Below are positions 32,671 through 40,904 of a stretch of 64,000 bases of DNA, piece after piece. The notes under the pieces are model-generated. The model saw only the letters and a list, made by a program, of their open reading frames with translations, was not told the DNA's origin and searched no databases. This DNA comes from MFD09286-c1 sp963701015 (GTDB lineage: Bacteria; Bacteroidota; Bacteroidia; Bacteroidales; DTGW01). How positions within the stretch are numbered: position 1 is the first letter of the stretch; each line of letters opens with the position of its first letter. The stretch covers positions 1,178,001-1,242,000 of the forward strand of contig OY969556.1 in the NCBI GenBank assembly GCA_963701015.1, read 5' to 3'. Both the position numbers and the translations under genes were made by a program.

Positions 32671-33186
32671 TTATTCAATTGTCACTAATGGTTGATGTCC
32701 AATTACAACATCACCAGCTTTTACATGAATATTTTTAACAATGCCATTTTTAGGAGATTTATATTCACTCTCCATTTTCATTGCAGAAACAACCACTACA
32801 GTTTGGCCAATTGTAACTTCTTGTCCTTCAGTAACAGGAATTCTGACAATTCTTCCGGGCATTGGTGATGAAATAATATTGTTCCCTTCCAGTTCTTTCG
32901 ATTGGTTCCGGCTTGCTATATAGCGTGTTTCAGCATCTACAATTTCAGCATCGTAAGTTTGATATGGAGTATTGACAGTATATTTTTTTGAATTTTCACT
33001 TTCAATAATTTCAATATTGTATGATTTATTTTTATACAAAATTGAATATATGCCATCTTCAACATTTACAATATCAATATCATATTTTTTGCCGTTTACA
33101 GCTACTTTTAATAAATTCCCGTCTTCTTTTAATATTTGAACTTTAGATATTTTCTCTCCTAATTTTATTTCAAAATCAAGGTTCAT
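32671..33186 (-). CDS. Biotin carboxyl carrier protein
   Basis: 171 aa. The biotinyl domain is the C-terminal 70 residues (ISSPMPGRIVRIPVTEGQEV), with K137 in SAMKMES as the biotin site. The N-terminal 100 residues are a beta-rich part that probably docks to the other subunits. It lies 30 bp upstream of the carboxyltransferase gene and 37 bp after the biotin carboxylase gene, in one operon. Confidence 0.92.
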   Translation of the reverse strand: MNLDFEIKLGEKISKVQILKEDGNLLKVAVNGKKYDIDIVNVEDGIYSILYKNKSYNIEIIESENSKKYTVNTPYQTYDAEIVDAETRYIASRNQSKELEGNNIISSPMPGRIVRIPVTEGQEVTIGQTVVVVSAMKMESEYKSPKNGIVKNIHVKAGDVVIGHQPLVTIE

Positions 33187-33223
33187 ATTTTATGTTTTAA
33201 ATGAGTGTAAAAATTATTAAGGA

Positions 33224-34735
33224 TTAAATACGAACTGAATTTTTTCTTCGCCCGTAGTTTTTCCAGTAATCATGCGATTTTTCTACGATACTGATTTTTT
33301 TAATTTGTTCCAATCGTTTGTAGTAATGAAAAAAAGCAGAAATTGCAGCAATATCTTCATTGGTTTCATCGGTTTTCAATAATTTCGGCATTAAAGTTTC
33401 CGCATTATTGGGAATGAAATGCGTATCATATCCGCCATTTACAAAATCCTTTTCGTTCATAATTCTTTCAAGAAAAGGAATAGAAGTTTTAATGCCGGTA
33501 ATTTTATATTCATATAAGGCCCTTTTCATTCGGCGGATTGCATCATGCCTGTTACGGCCCCAAACAATTAATTTCGAAATCATAGGATCGTAGTAAATAG
33601 GTATTTCGTAGCCTTCATATACATAACCATCTGTCCTGATACCAAACCCAAGTGGTTCAGTAATGTGACGGATAATACCCGGGTCGGGTCTAAAATTATT
33701 ATCCGGGTCTTCAGCATATATTCGGCATTCTATTGAATGACCCGATTGTTTTATTTCGTCCTGTTTATAACCTAAAATTTCACCTGAAGCAATTTTAATT
33801 TGCTCCTTTACCAAATCGAGTCCTATAACACGTTCAGTTATTGGGTGTTCAACCTGCAGTCTGGTATTCATTTCCAGGAAATAATAATTTCCTTTGTTAT
33901 CAACTAAAAATTCAACGGTACCTGCGCCTTCATAATCAACCGATTTAGCAAGTTGAACAGCGGCATTTCCCATTTTTTCTCTAAGTTCCGGGGTCATAAT
34001 TGTTGAGGGACTTTCTTCAACTACTTTCTGGTGGCGACGTTGAATTGAACATTCACGTTCACATAAATGGATGACATTCCGGTGCTGATCGGCCAACAAT
34101 TGAAATTCAATATGATGGGGCGATTCAACATATTTTTCAACATAAACCGAATCGTCACCAAAAGCTGTCATAGCTTCACTTTTAGCTAGTCGAAGCGATT
34201 CTGATAATTCAGTTTCATTGCTTACCAGTCGCATCCCTTTACCACCGCCACCTGCTGAAGCTTTTATTATAACAGGATAACCAATTTCTTTGGCTATTTT
34301 AATTACTTCAATTTCACTTGTTACTGGTGAAGTTGTACCCGGAACAACTGGCACTCCAGAATTGGTGGCTGTTTGCCTTGCTACAATTTTATCGCCCATA
34401 ATTGAAATTGCATGTGACGACGGGCCAATATATTTGATTCCTGCTTGCCTGACCTTTTTAGCAAATTCAGCATTTTCAGATAAAAAGCCATATCCGGGAT
34501 GAATGGCATCAGCACCTGCTTTTAGTGCTACTTCAATAATTTTATCCTTAACCAAATAACTTTCATTTGAAGGAGAAGGGCCAATGTAATACGCTTCATC
34601 GGCATATCTTACATGCATTGATTTTCTGTCAGCATCGGAAAAAACAGCAACACTTTTTATTTCCATTTCTCTGCAGGTACGCATTATTCGAACTGCAATT
34701 TCACCGCGGTTGGCAATAAGAATTTTTTTAATCAT
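33224..34735 (-). CDS. Biotin carboxylase subunit of acyl-CoA carboxylase
   Basis: 503 aa, the ATP-grasp enzyme that carboxylates biotin. The sequence opens with KKILIANRGEIAVRIMRTC and shows GYGFLSENAEFA, the glycine-rich ATP loop ASAGGGGKGMRL, ERECSIQRRHQKVVEESPS, NYYFLEMNTRLQVEHP and VIGLDLVKEQI. It extends about 50 residues beyond the bacterial AccC core, as in propionyl-CoA carboxylase alpha subunits that have lost the biotin domain to a separate protein. First gene of the three-gene operon; the ATG follows AT-rich sequence with no clear promoter. Confidence 0.94.
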   Translation of the reverse strand: MIKKILIANRGEIAVRIMRTCREMEIKSVAVFSDADRKSMHVRYADEAYYIGPSPSNESYLVKDKIIEVALKAGADAIHPGYGFLSENAEFAKKVRQAGIKYIGPSSHAISIMGDKIVARQTATNSGVPVVPGTTSPVTSEIEVIKIAKEIGYPVIIKASAGGGGKGMRLVSNETELSESLRLAKSEAMTAFGDDSVYVEKYVESPHHIEFQLLADQHRNVIHLCERECSIQRRHQKVVEESPSTIMTPELREKMGNAAVQLAKSVDYEGAGTVEFLVDNKGNYYFLEMNTRLQVEHPITERVIGLDLVKEQIKIASGEILGYKQDEIKQSGHSIECRIYAEDPDNNFRPDPGIIRHITEPLGFGIRTDGYVYEGYEIPIYYDPMISKLIVWGRNRHDAIRRMKRALYEYKITGIKTSIPFLERIMNEKDFVNGGYDTHFIPNNAETLMPKLLKTDETNEDIAAISAFFHYYKRLEQIKKISIVEKSHDYWKNYGRRKNSVRI

Positions 34736-35021
34736 AGCTAAAAATATAAAGCAAATCGCTTATCAAACAACAAAAATCATAGATAGTTTAACAAAAGTCT
34801 ACTTTAGAAAAATTCTAAATAATATGGCTTTTCTATTAAAAAAATTTAAATGAAAAATCATGCTTTACAAGCATATTCGTGATTGCAGTAAATTTACAAT
34901 TTGGTTTTTCATTCTACTTTTAAAAATTAATTTAATTATAATGAAACATTTAAAAGTTAAATTAAGTAAAATGAATTAGAAATGCAATTTTTACAAAAAA
35001 TTCAAAAATTGCCCGTCAAAT

Positions 35022-35061
35022 ATTTTTGCACTTTGGTCAATAATTTTTGCACATTGGTCAA
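35022..35061 (+). promoter_or_regulatory. 21-bp-spaced direct repeat upstream of the unknown gene
   Basis: ATTTTTGCACTTTGGTCAA (35022-35040) and ATTTTTGCACATTGGTCAA (35043-35061) differ at one of 19 positions and start 21 bp apart, two helix turns. A partial third copy (TTGGCATTTGG) follows. They end 110 bp before the ATG at 35172. The remainder of 34736-35171 is AT-rich with no gene. Confidence 0.55.
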
Positions 35062-35171
35062 AGGATATTGGCATTTGGTAAATTAGGGAGATATTTTTTA
35101 TAACTCTAACAAGATTTCCTCGTAAACGATGTAAATTTGATAAACCAAATAAGTTTACATACCCTCAATTT

Positions 35172-36119
35172 ATGGAACTTGTTCAAGCCCTTCAGGTGCC
35201 ATTTGACGAATTACTCAAAGAGAATATTGATGTAATTATTGCTGCCTGTGGTATTGAATCACGCAGTAGTCATCTTGTTCAACTTTCCCAATTTAATGCA
35301 TCTAAGAAAATAGCTTTGCTTTTTAAGGAAGGTCAGGAAGAAAAATCATGGCAAGAAAATGAAATTGTTTTCAGAGAAAACGGTTTTGAATGTTATGAAT
35401 TACATTGTGATGCAGCAGGTGAAATAATATCGCTTTTAGAAAAAATTTGCACAAAAGATAACTGTGAGAAAATTAAGCTTGTAATTGATTATTCTTCAAT
35501 GACAAAATTATGGTATGGAACAATAATTAATTATTTTGCATTTAACGACTTGGAATACAATAGCTTAACAGTTTATTTTTGTTATACTCCTGAACATTTT
35601 GTTCCACCGGCTGCACGAAAACTAAAATTGTCGAACCCAGTACCGATATTTTTTAACAGACCTGTTTTGAATGAAAATAAACCATTAGTGCTTTTAATAG
35701 GCTTGGGTTACGAAGATTCACGGGTTGAATTTTTGTGTGACTTTTTTAAACCCGATGATGTATATTTCTTTTTACCAAATCCTTCATTTGATGATAGATA
35801 TACTCAAATGGCAAAAGCCGGTAATAGCAATGTATTATCAAAGGTTAAATCGAGCCATTTAATAAATTATGCTGCAAAGGATTTAGAGGATATTGATTCG
35901 AAGTTAACTTCGCTTTGTCTGAATTTACGATTAAAATATCGAATCAATTTGGTTTCTCTTGGACCAAAGACTTTTTCACTTGCTTCATTTTTGTTGAATG
36001 CACGCTATCCAGATATTGAAATATGGAATTTAACGAGTGATGAAAAATGCTTGGATTTAAAACCTTCAGGAACGCCAATTGTATATAAAGCTGTATTATC
36101 AGGAGATGAAGATTTTTAA
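35172..36119 (+). CDS. Unrecognised two-halved Rossmann-like protein
   Basis: 315 aa, soluble, no signal peptide; I do not recognise the family. The two halves look alike. The first has VIIAACGIESRSSHLV, then IKLVIDYSSMTKLWYGTIIN and LTVYFCYTPEHF; the second has LVLLIGLGYEDSRVEFL, then INLVSLGPKTFSLASFLLN and IEIWNLTSDEK. The Ser/Thr-rich turns after a hydrophobic strand (DYSSMTK, LGPKTFS) recall the nucleotide pockets of CARF-like sensor domains, but that is only a resemblance. It is a single gene between the carboxylase operon and a minus-strand receiver gene, ending 5 bp from it tail to tail. The direct repeat upstream suggests regulation by a dimeric factor. Confidence 0.75.
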   Translation: MELVQALQVPFDELLKENIDVIIAACGIESRSSHLVQLSQFNASKKIALLFKEGQEEKSWQENEIVFRENGFECYELHCDAAGEIISLLEKICTKDNCEKIKLVIDYSSMTKLWYGTIINYFAFNDLEYNSLTVYFCYTPEHFVPPAARKLKLSNPVPIFFNRPVLNENKPLVLLIGLGYEDSRVEFLCDFFKPDDVYFFLPNPSFDDRYTQMAKAGNSNVLSKVKSSHLINYAAKDLEDIDSKLTSLCLNLRLKYRINLVSLGPKTFSLASFLLNARYPDIEIWNLTSDEKCLDLKPSGTPIVYKAVLSGDEDF

Positions 36120-36124
36120 ATATT

Positions 36125-36520
36125 TTAATTAACAGTCTTTGTCAAACGCTCAAAAGCAGATTCTATAACTTTTTTTAACTCATATCTATCCCAAGGCTTT
36201 ATCATATAGCGGTATATCATTTCGCTGTTAATTGCTTTAATCAAAACATCAGGTTCAGCATAAGCAGTTAATAACATACAAATTTTTTCAGGAGATTGTT
36301 GTTTAACTTTTTCAATAAATTCAAGTCCATTTATTTCCGGCATTTTCAAGTCCGATAAAATCACCTTTATATCAATTTTATTCAGAATTTCTAAACCTTG
36401 TTTAGCATTAATAGCAGTAATAACCTCATAATCATCTTCAAAGCTAAACATGAATAGTTCAAGGTTAACTATTTCATCATCAACATAAAGAATTTTCTTC
36501 TTTTCAACGTCCTCAATCAT
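36125..36520 (-). CDS. Receiver-domain protein (RpfG/atypical output type)
   Basis: 131 aa, almost only a receiver domain: ILYVDDEIVNLELF, D57 in ILSDLKMPEINGLEF, MLLTAYAEPDVL and YRYMIKPWDRYEL with the conserved Lys. This is the receiver type often joined to HD-GYP or adenylate-cyclase outputs, here with only a short C-terminal helix. No kinase is adjacent. Confidence 0.9.
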   Translation of the reverse strand: MIEDVEKKKILYVDDEIVNLELFMFSFEDDYEVITAINAKQGLEILNKIDIKVILSDLKMPEINGLEFIEKVKQQSPEKICMLLTAYAEPDVLIKAINSEMIYRYMIKPWDRYELKKVIESAFERLTKTVN

Positions 36521-36720
36521 TCCTATAGGCTTTCTTAAATAATTAAAATTAGTATTATTTCCGATATTTGTTCAATCTTATCGAAGTTATTTGAAATTTT
36601 CATTTTAATAAAATTCCCATTTTGAATATGAATCATCCACCATGAGAATTATTATGTAACACTTTTGTGTTAAAATATTCTATCTATCCATTTTAAATTA
36701 TTATTAAAATGATGAAATAA

Positions 36721-36753
36721 ACAAATATCTTTATACTTATTAATGATATTTGT
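36721..36753. promoter_or_regulatory. Inverted repeat upstream of the 2-oxoacid dehydrogenase genes
   Basis: ACAAATATC (36721-36729) and GATATTTGT (36745-36753) are a perfect 9-bp inverted repeat with a 15-base gap, about 80 bp before the E2 ATG. It could be an operator or a weak hairpin. The rest of 36521-36832 shows nothing I can support. Confidence 0.35.
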
Positions 36754-36832
36754 AATGTTCCATCTTTTCATCTGTGGTGTTAAACCATATTATCTTTTTG
36801 TTGTTAAGAAGTAAAAGTATAAAAAATTAAAT

Positions 36833-38104
36833 ATGCCAACTTTTGAAATTAAAATGCCTAAACTGGGCGAAAGTGTTGAGGAAGCTACAATTACAAAATG
36901 GTTTGTAAAGGTTAATGACGTTATTGAAGAAGAACAACCATTGCTTGAAATTGCAACCGACAAAGTAGATTCTGAAATTCCAAGTCCGGTTGATGGAAAG
37001 GTTATAAAGATTTTGTTTAGTGAAAATGAAAAAGTTCCTGTAGGAAAGGTTATTGCTATTATTGATTTAGCGGGAGAATCGGCAGTTGATGCTAAAGTTT
37101 CTGAAAAATCAGAAGAAATAAATGAGAAACAGCAACAAAAAACTGAAGTAAAAACGGCTTCGAACTATTTTTCAAATACTTCACGATTTTATTCGCCATT
37201 GGTTAAAAGCATTTCTCAAAAAGAGAATATTAGTTTGAATGAACTTGAAAAAATTGAAGGTTCAGGTAAAAATGGCAGGGTTAAAAAAGACGATGTTTTA
37301 AGTTTTCTTGAAACACGCGGTAATAAGGTTGAAACAAAGCAAATTGTTACTAAAAATAACAATGAACCATCTAAAATTACAATTACACCTTCGGCAGGTG
37401 ATGAAATTATTGAGATGGATAGGATGCGCAAGTTAATTGCCGATCACATGGTAATGTCAAAACAAATTTCGCCCCATGTAACCAATGTGGTCGAAATTGA
37501 TGTAACTCCTTTAGTAATTTGGCGCGAGAAAAATAAAGCTGCATTTGAAAAACGCGAGAAAATTAAACTTACTTATATGCCACCTTTTATTGAAGCTGTA
37601 GCAAGGGCATTAAAAGATTTTCCGTATGTGAATGCTTCAGTTGATGGTACAAAAATTATTTTAAAGAAAAATATAAATGTTGGTGTAGCAGTTGCATTAC
37701 CAACCGGAAATCTTATTGTTCCTGTAATTAAGAGTGCTGACCAGAGAAGTGTAATTGGTCTGGCTACGGAACTTAACCGATTGGCTGAAAATGCTCGTTC
37801 TAATAAACTTTCACCTGACGATATTCAGGGTGGAACTTTCACAATAACAAATTTTGGAACATTCCGAAACCTTTATGGAACACCAATTATTAATCAACCA
37901 CAAGTTGCAATACTTGCTACCGGTATGATTCAAAAGAAACCTGCAGTTCTTGAAACTCCATCGGGTGATGTAATCGCAATAAGGCATAAAATGTACCTTG
38001 CCTTGACTTACGATCATAGAATTGTAGATGGTGCTTTGGGAGGTAATTTCCTGAGAAGGATTGGAGACTATCTTGAACAATGGGATATGAACAGAGGAAT
38101 TTAG
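36833..38104 (+). CDS. 2-oxoacid dehydrogenase E2 component (dihydrolipoamide acyltransferase)
   Basis: 423 aa. The lipoyl domain (1-78) carries K44 in EIATDKVDSEIPSP. The peripheral-subunit-binding domain is at about 120-160 (YSPLVKSISQKENIS, GSGKNGRVKKDDVLSFL). The catalytic domain (about 185-423) ends with YLALTYDHRIVDGALGG, which holds the active-site His and Asp, and LRRIGDYLEQW. It is followed by the fused E1 gene after 50 bp; E3 is not in the window. The substrate may be pyruvate or branched-chain oxoacids and cannot be decided from the sequence alone. Confidence 0.93.
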   Translation: MPTFEIKMPKLGESVEEATITKWFVKVNDVIEEEQPLLEIATDKVDSEIPSPVDGKVIKILFSENEKVPVGKVIAIIDLAGESAVDAKVSEKSEEINEKQQQKTEVKTASNYFSNTSRFYSPLVKSISQKENISLNELEKIEGSGKNGRVKKDDVLSFLETRGNKVETKQIVTKNNNEPSKITITPSAGDEIIEMDRMRKLIADHMVMSKQISPHVTNVVEIDVTPLVIWREKNKAAFEKREKIKLTYMPPFIEAVARALKDFPYVNASVDGTKIILKKNINVGVAVALPTGNLIVPVIKSADQRSVIGLATELNRLAENARSNKLSPDDIQGGTFTITNFGTFRNLYGTPIINQPQVAILATGMIQKKPAVLETPSGDVIAIRHKMYLALTYDHRIVDGALGGNFLRRIGDYLEQWDMNRGI

Positions 38105-38154
38105 TTTTATAGCTTATGAAAATTAAAAATTAATACATTAAATAAATTTAATAA

Positions 38155-40293
38155 ATGCAAAATTTGAAATCGACTGATATTCATGAAATGGTAGAAGAAA
38201 CCTTGGATAAAAAGGGATATGGGGCCAAAGAAATTATTAATTCGCAAATTATGGAATTTAAAAAGGTACACGGAATTTATACTACAGATAAAGCAACTCT
38301 CGAGAAATGGTTTCATCTTATGGTTTTAGGCCGTGCGCTTGACGATCGTGCTCCTAACTATCTGAAACAGGCAATAGGATGGAGTTATCATGCTCCTTAT
38401 GCCGGACACGATGGAATTCAATTGGCCATTGGACAAGTTTTCGATAAAAATACCGATCATCTTTTTCCATATTATCGCGATATGTTAACGGCTTTATCGG
38501 GAGGATTAACAGCCGAAGAAATTATTTGTAACGGCATTTCAAAAGCAAATGATGTAGCGGGTGGTGGAAGGCATATGTCGAACCATTTTGCAAAACCTGA
38601 ATGGCATGTCCACAATGTATCATCAAGTACAGGGAACCATGCATCTCAGGCAGTTGGCGTTGCCCGTGCCATGAAAAAATACAAGCATCACGGTGTATCT
38701 TTCTCATCACAAGGTGAATCGTCGGTTTCCGAAGGATATGTTTATGAAGCAATTAATGGCGCTACAAATGAAAAATTGCCCATAGTCTTTGTTATTCAGG
38801 ATAATGGTTATGGCATTTCAGTTCCAAAAAAGGACCAGACTGCAAACCGAAAAGTTGTTGATAATTTCAGGGGATTCAAGAACCTAACTATAATTTATTG
38901 CAATGGTAAAGATGTTTTCGATTCAATGAATGCAATGATAGAAGCAAAGCGGATTGCCTTGGAAGAGTGTCACCCGGTGTTGGTACATGCAAATTGTGTT
39001 CGTATTCATTCACATTCTAATTCTGACAGGCATGAACTTTACCGCGACGATTTTGAATTAAATTATGTTCGTGAATATGATCCTTTGGCAAAATACCGCC
39101 GGTTATTATTACGTTACAAGAGGTTTACCGAAGATGAATTAAAAGCAATTGAAGAACAAGTTAAACTTGAAGTTAAAGAAGCCCATAAAAAAGCGATGGC
39201 TGCACCTGATCCCGATCCGGCTTCAATTTTTAATTTTGTAATAGCAGAATCCTCTGTAAGTACAAAATATCCTGAAGGTTTGCATAAAGAAAAAGGTGAA
39301 TCTAAAAAACTTATAGAAGCAATTAATGAAACTTTAAAAGCAGAGTTTAGAAGTAATCCGGATACATTTTTATGGGGTCAGGATATTGCTAATAAGGATA
39401 AAGGCGGAATATTTAATGTTTCAAAAGGTATGCAACAGGAATTTGGCATTGAGAGGGTATTTAATGCACCAATTGCTGAAGATTATATAGTTGCAACCGC
39501 AAATGGAATGTCGCGTTTTAACGATAAAATACGAATTGTTGTTGAAGGTGCGGAGTTTGCCGATTATTTTTGGCCGGCTATGGAACAATTAGTTGATACT
39601 TCGCATGATTATTGGCGTTCAAACGGTCAATTTTCGCCAAATATTGTTATTAGGCTTGCTTCGGGAGGTTATATTGGTGGCGGATTGTACCATTCGCAAA
39701 CAATAGAAGGAACCTTGACAACTTTGCCAGGAATCAGGGTTGTGTATCCTTCTTATGCCGATGATGCTGCCGGTTTATTGCGTACTGCAATGCGTTCTCG
39801 CGGATTAACCATGTTCCTGGAGCCAAAGGCTTTGTATAACGCCCCAAAAGCAGCTACTGTTGTACCTGATGATTTTGAAGTCCCATTCGGAAAGGCTAAA
39901 ATTCGCAGGGAAGGTAAAGATTTAAGTATTATTACATACGGAAATACAACCCATATGTGTGAAGAAGTGGCCGAACAGTTGGCAAGTGAAAGAAAAGCTG
40001 ACATTGAAGTTCTAGATTTGAGATCTTTATCGCCACTTGATAACGAAGCAATTCTAGCTACGGTCAAAAAAACCGGAAAAGTTCTGATTGTTCATGAAGA
40101 TAAGGTATTTGGAGGATTTGGCGGTGAGGTGTCATCTATTATTTCATCAAAGGCATTTGAATATTTAGATGCTCCAGTTATGAGGGTTGGCTCGACCTAT
40201 ACACCTGTTGGGTTTAACAGAATTCTTGAAGCTGCGGTTCTTCCTGATAACGAAAGGATTTACAAAGCTGTAACAGAGTTATTGGAATATTAA
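38155..40293 (+). CDS. Fused E1 alpha/beta subunit of a 2-oxoacid dehydrogenase
   Basis: 712 aa. The N half is an E1 alpha domain (about 45-370: YAGHDGIQLAIGQVF, HVSSSTGNHASQAVGVA is represented by NVSSSTGNHASQAVG, QGESSVSEGYVYEAIN and IQDNGYGISVP for thiamine diphosphate binding). The C half is an E1 beta domain (about 380-712: FLWGQDIANKDKGGIF, VFNAPIAEDYIVATANG, GTLTTLPGIRVVYPSYADDA, EVLDLRSLSPLDNEAI, GSTYTPVGFNRILE). Fusion of the two subunits is common in Bacteroidota. With E2 upstream it oxidatively decarboxylates a 2-oxoacid to an acyl-lipoyl group; branched-chain oxoacids or pyruvate are possible. Confidence 0.93.
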   Translation: MQNLKSTDIHEMVEETLDKKGYGAKEIINSQIMEFKKVHGIYTTDKATLEKWFHLMVLGRALDDRAPNYLKQAIGWSYHAPYAGHDGIQLAIGQVFDKNTDHLFPYYRDMLTALSGGLTAEEIICNGISKANDVAGGGRHMSNHFAKPEWHVHNVSSSTGNHASQAVGVARAMKKYKHHGVSFSSQGESSVSEGYVYEAINGATNEKLPIVFVIQDNGYGISVPKKDQTANRKVVDNFRGFKNLTIIYCNGKDVFDSMNAMIEAKRIALEECHPVLVHANCVRIHSHSNSDRHELYRDDFELNYVREYDPLAKYRRLLLRYKRFTEDELKAIEEQVKLEVKEAHKKAMAAPDPDPASIFNFVIAESSVSTKYPEGLHKEKGESKKLIEAINETLKAEFRSNPDTFLWGQDIANKDKGGIFNVSKGMQQEFGIERVFNAPIAEDYIVATANGMSRFNDKIRIVVEGAEFADYFWPAMEQLVDTSHDYWRSNGQFSPNIVIRLASGGYIGGGLYHSQTIEGTLTTLPGIRVVYPSYADDAAGLLRTAMRSRGLTMFLEPKALYNAPKAATVVPDDFEVPFGKAKIRREGKDLSIITYGNTTHMCEEVAEQLASERKADIEVLDLRSLSPLDNEAILATVKKTGKVLIVHEDKVFGGFGGEVSSIISSKAFEYLDAPVMRVGSTYTPVGFNRILEAAVLPDNERIYKAVTELLEY

Positions 40294-40365
40294 ATTCGAA
40301 TATTAAGGAGAAATAATAAATTGTCAATAATTATTTGGAAATAAAAATATTAAAAGATAAACTAA

Positions 40366-40872
40366 ATGAAAAAAACAGCAATCATTTATAGCTACAATAC
40401 AAATCATTCGAAACAAGTTGCCAAAGAAATTTTAGAAAATTTTGGAAGCTCAGAAATTGAAGAAATAAATGCTGAAGATATTAATGGCGAAAAATTTCTT
40501 ACCTACGATAACCTTATACTTAGCACTCCAACCTGGTTTGATGGAGAATTGCCTAATTATTGGGATGAATTTGTACCTGAAATTGAAACTTTAAATTTGA
40601 AAGGGAAAAAAATAGCAATATTTGGTACCGGAAACCAGGTCGATTATACCGAAAATTTTTTAGATGCAGTTGGTATTTTAGCTGATATACTTGAGTTACG
40701 TGGTGCTGATATAGTCGGACAAACGCCCATTGAGGGTTATACATTTGAAAAATCGAAAGCCATTTCGAATGGTAAATTTATTGGGTTGGCAATTGATTTC
40801 GAAAATCAATCGGAATTAAATACAAAACGTATTAAGGCATGGGTAAGCGACTTAAAAAAGCAATTTAGTTAA
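40366..40872 (+). CDS. Flavodoxin
   Basis: 168 aa, long-chain flavodoxin. FMN phosphate binding is by YSYNTNHSKQVAK near the N-terminus; the aromatic loops are STPTWFDGELPNYWDEF and GTGNQVDYTENFLDAVG; the C-terminal helix has KRIKAWVSDLKKQF. The first loop, SYNTNHS, departs slightly from the usual T-G-N-T form. It replaces ferredoxin in electron transfer, often under iron limitation. It follows the E1 gene by 72 bp and may share its transcript, perhaps as an electron carrier, but that link is inference. Confidence 0.88.
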   Translation: MKKTAIIYSYNTNHSKQVAKEILENFGSSEIEEINAEDINGEKFLTYDNLILSTPTWFDGELPNYWDEFVPEIETLNLKGKKIAIFGTGNQVDYTENFLDAVGILADILELRGADIVGQTPIEGYTFEKSKAISNGKFIGLAIDFENQSELNTKRIKAWVSDLKKQFS

Positions 40873-40904
40873 AACTAAAATAAAAATCAAAATAACCAGG
40901 ATTT

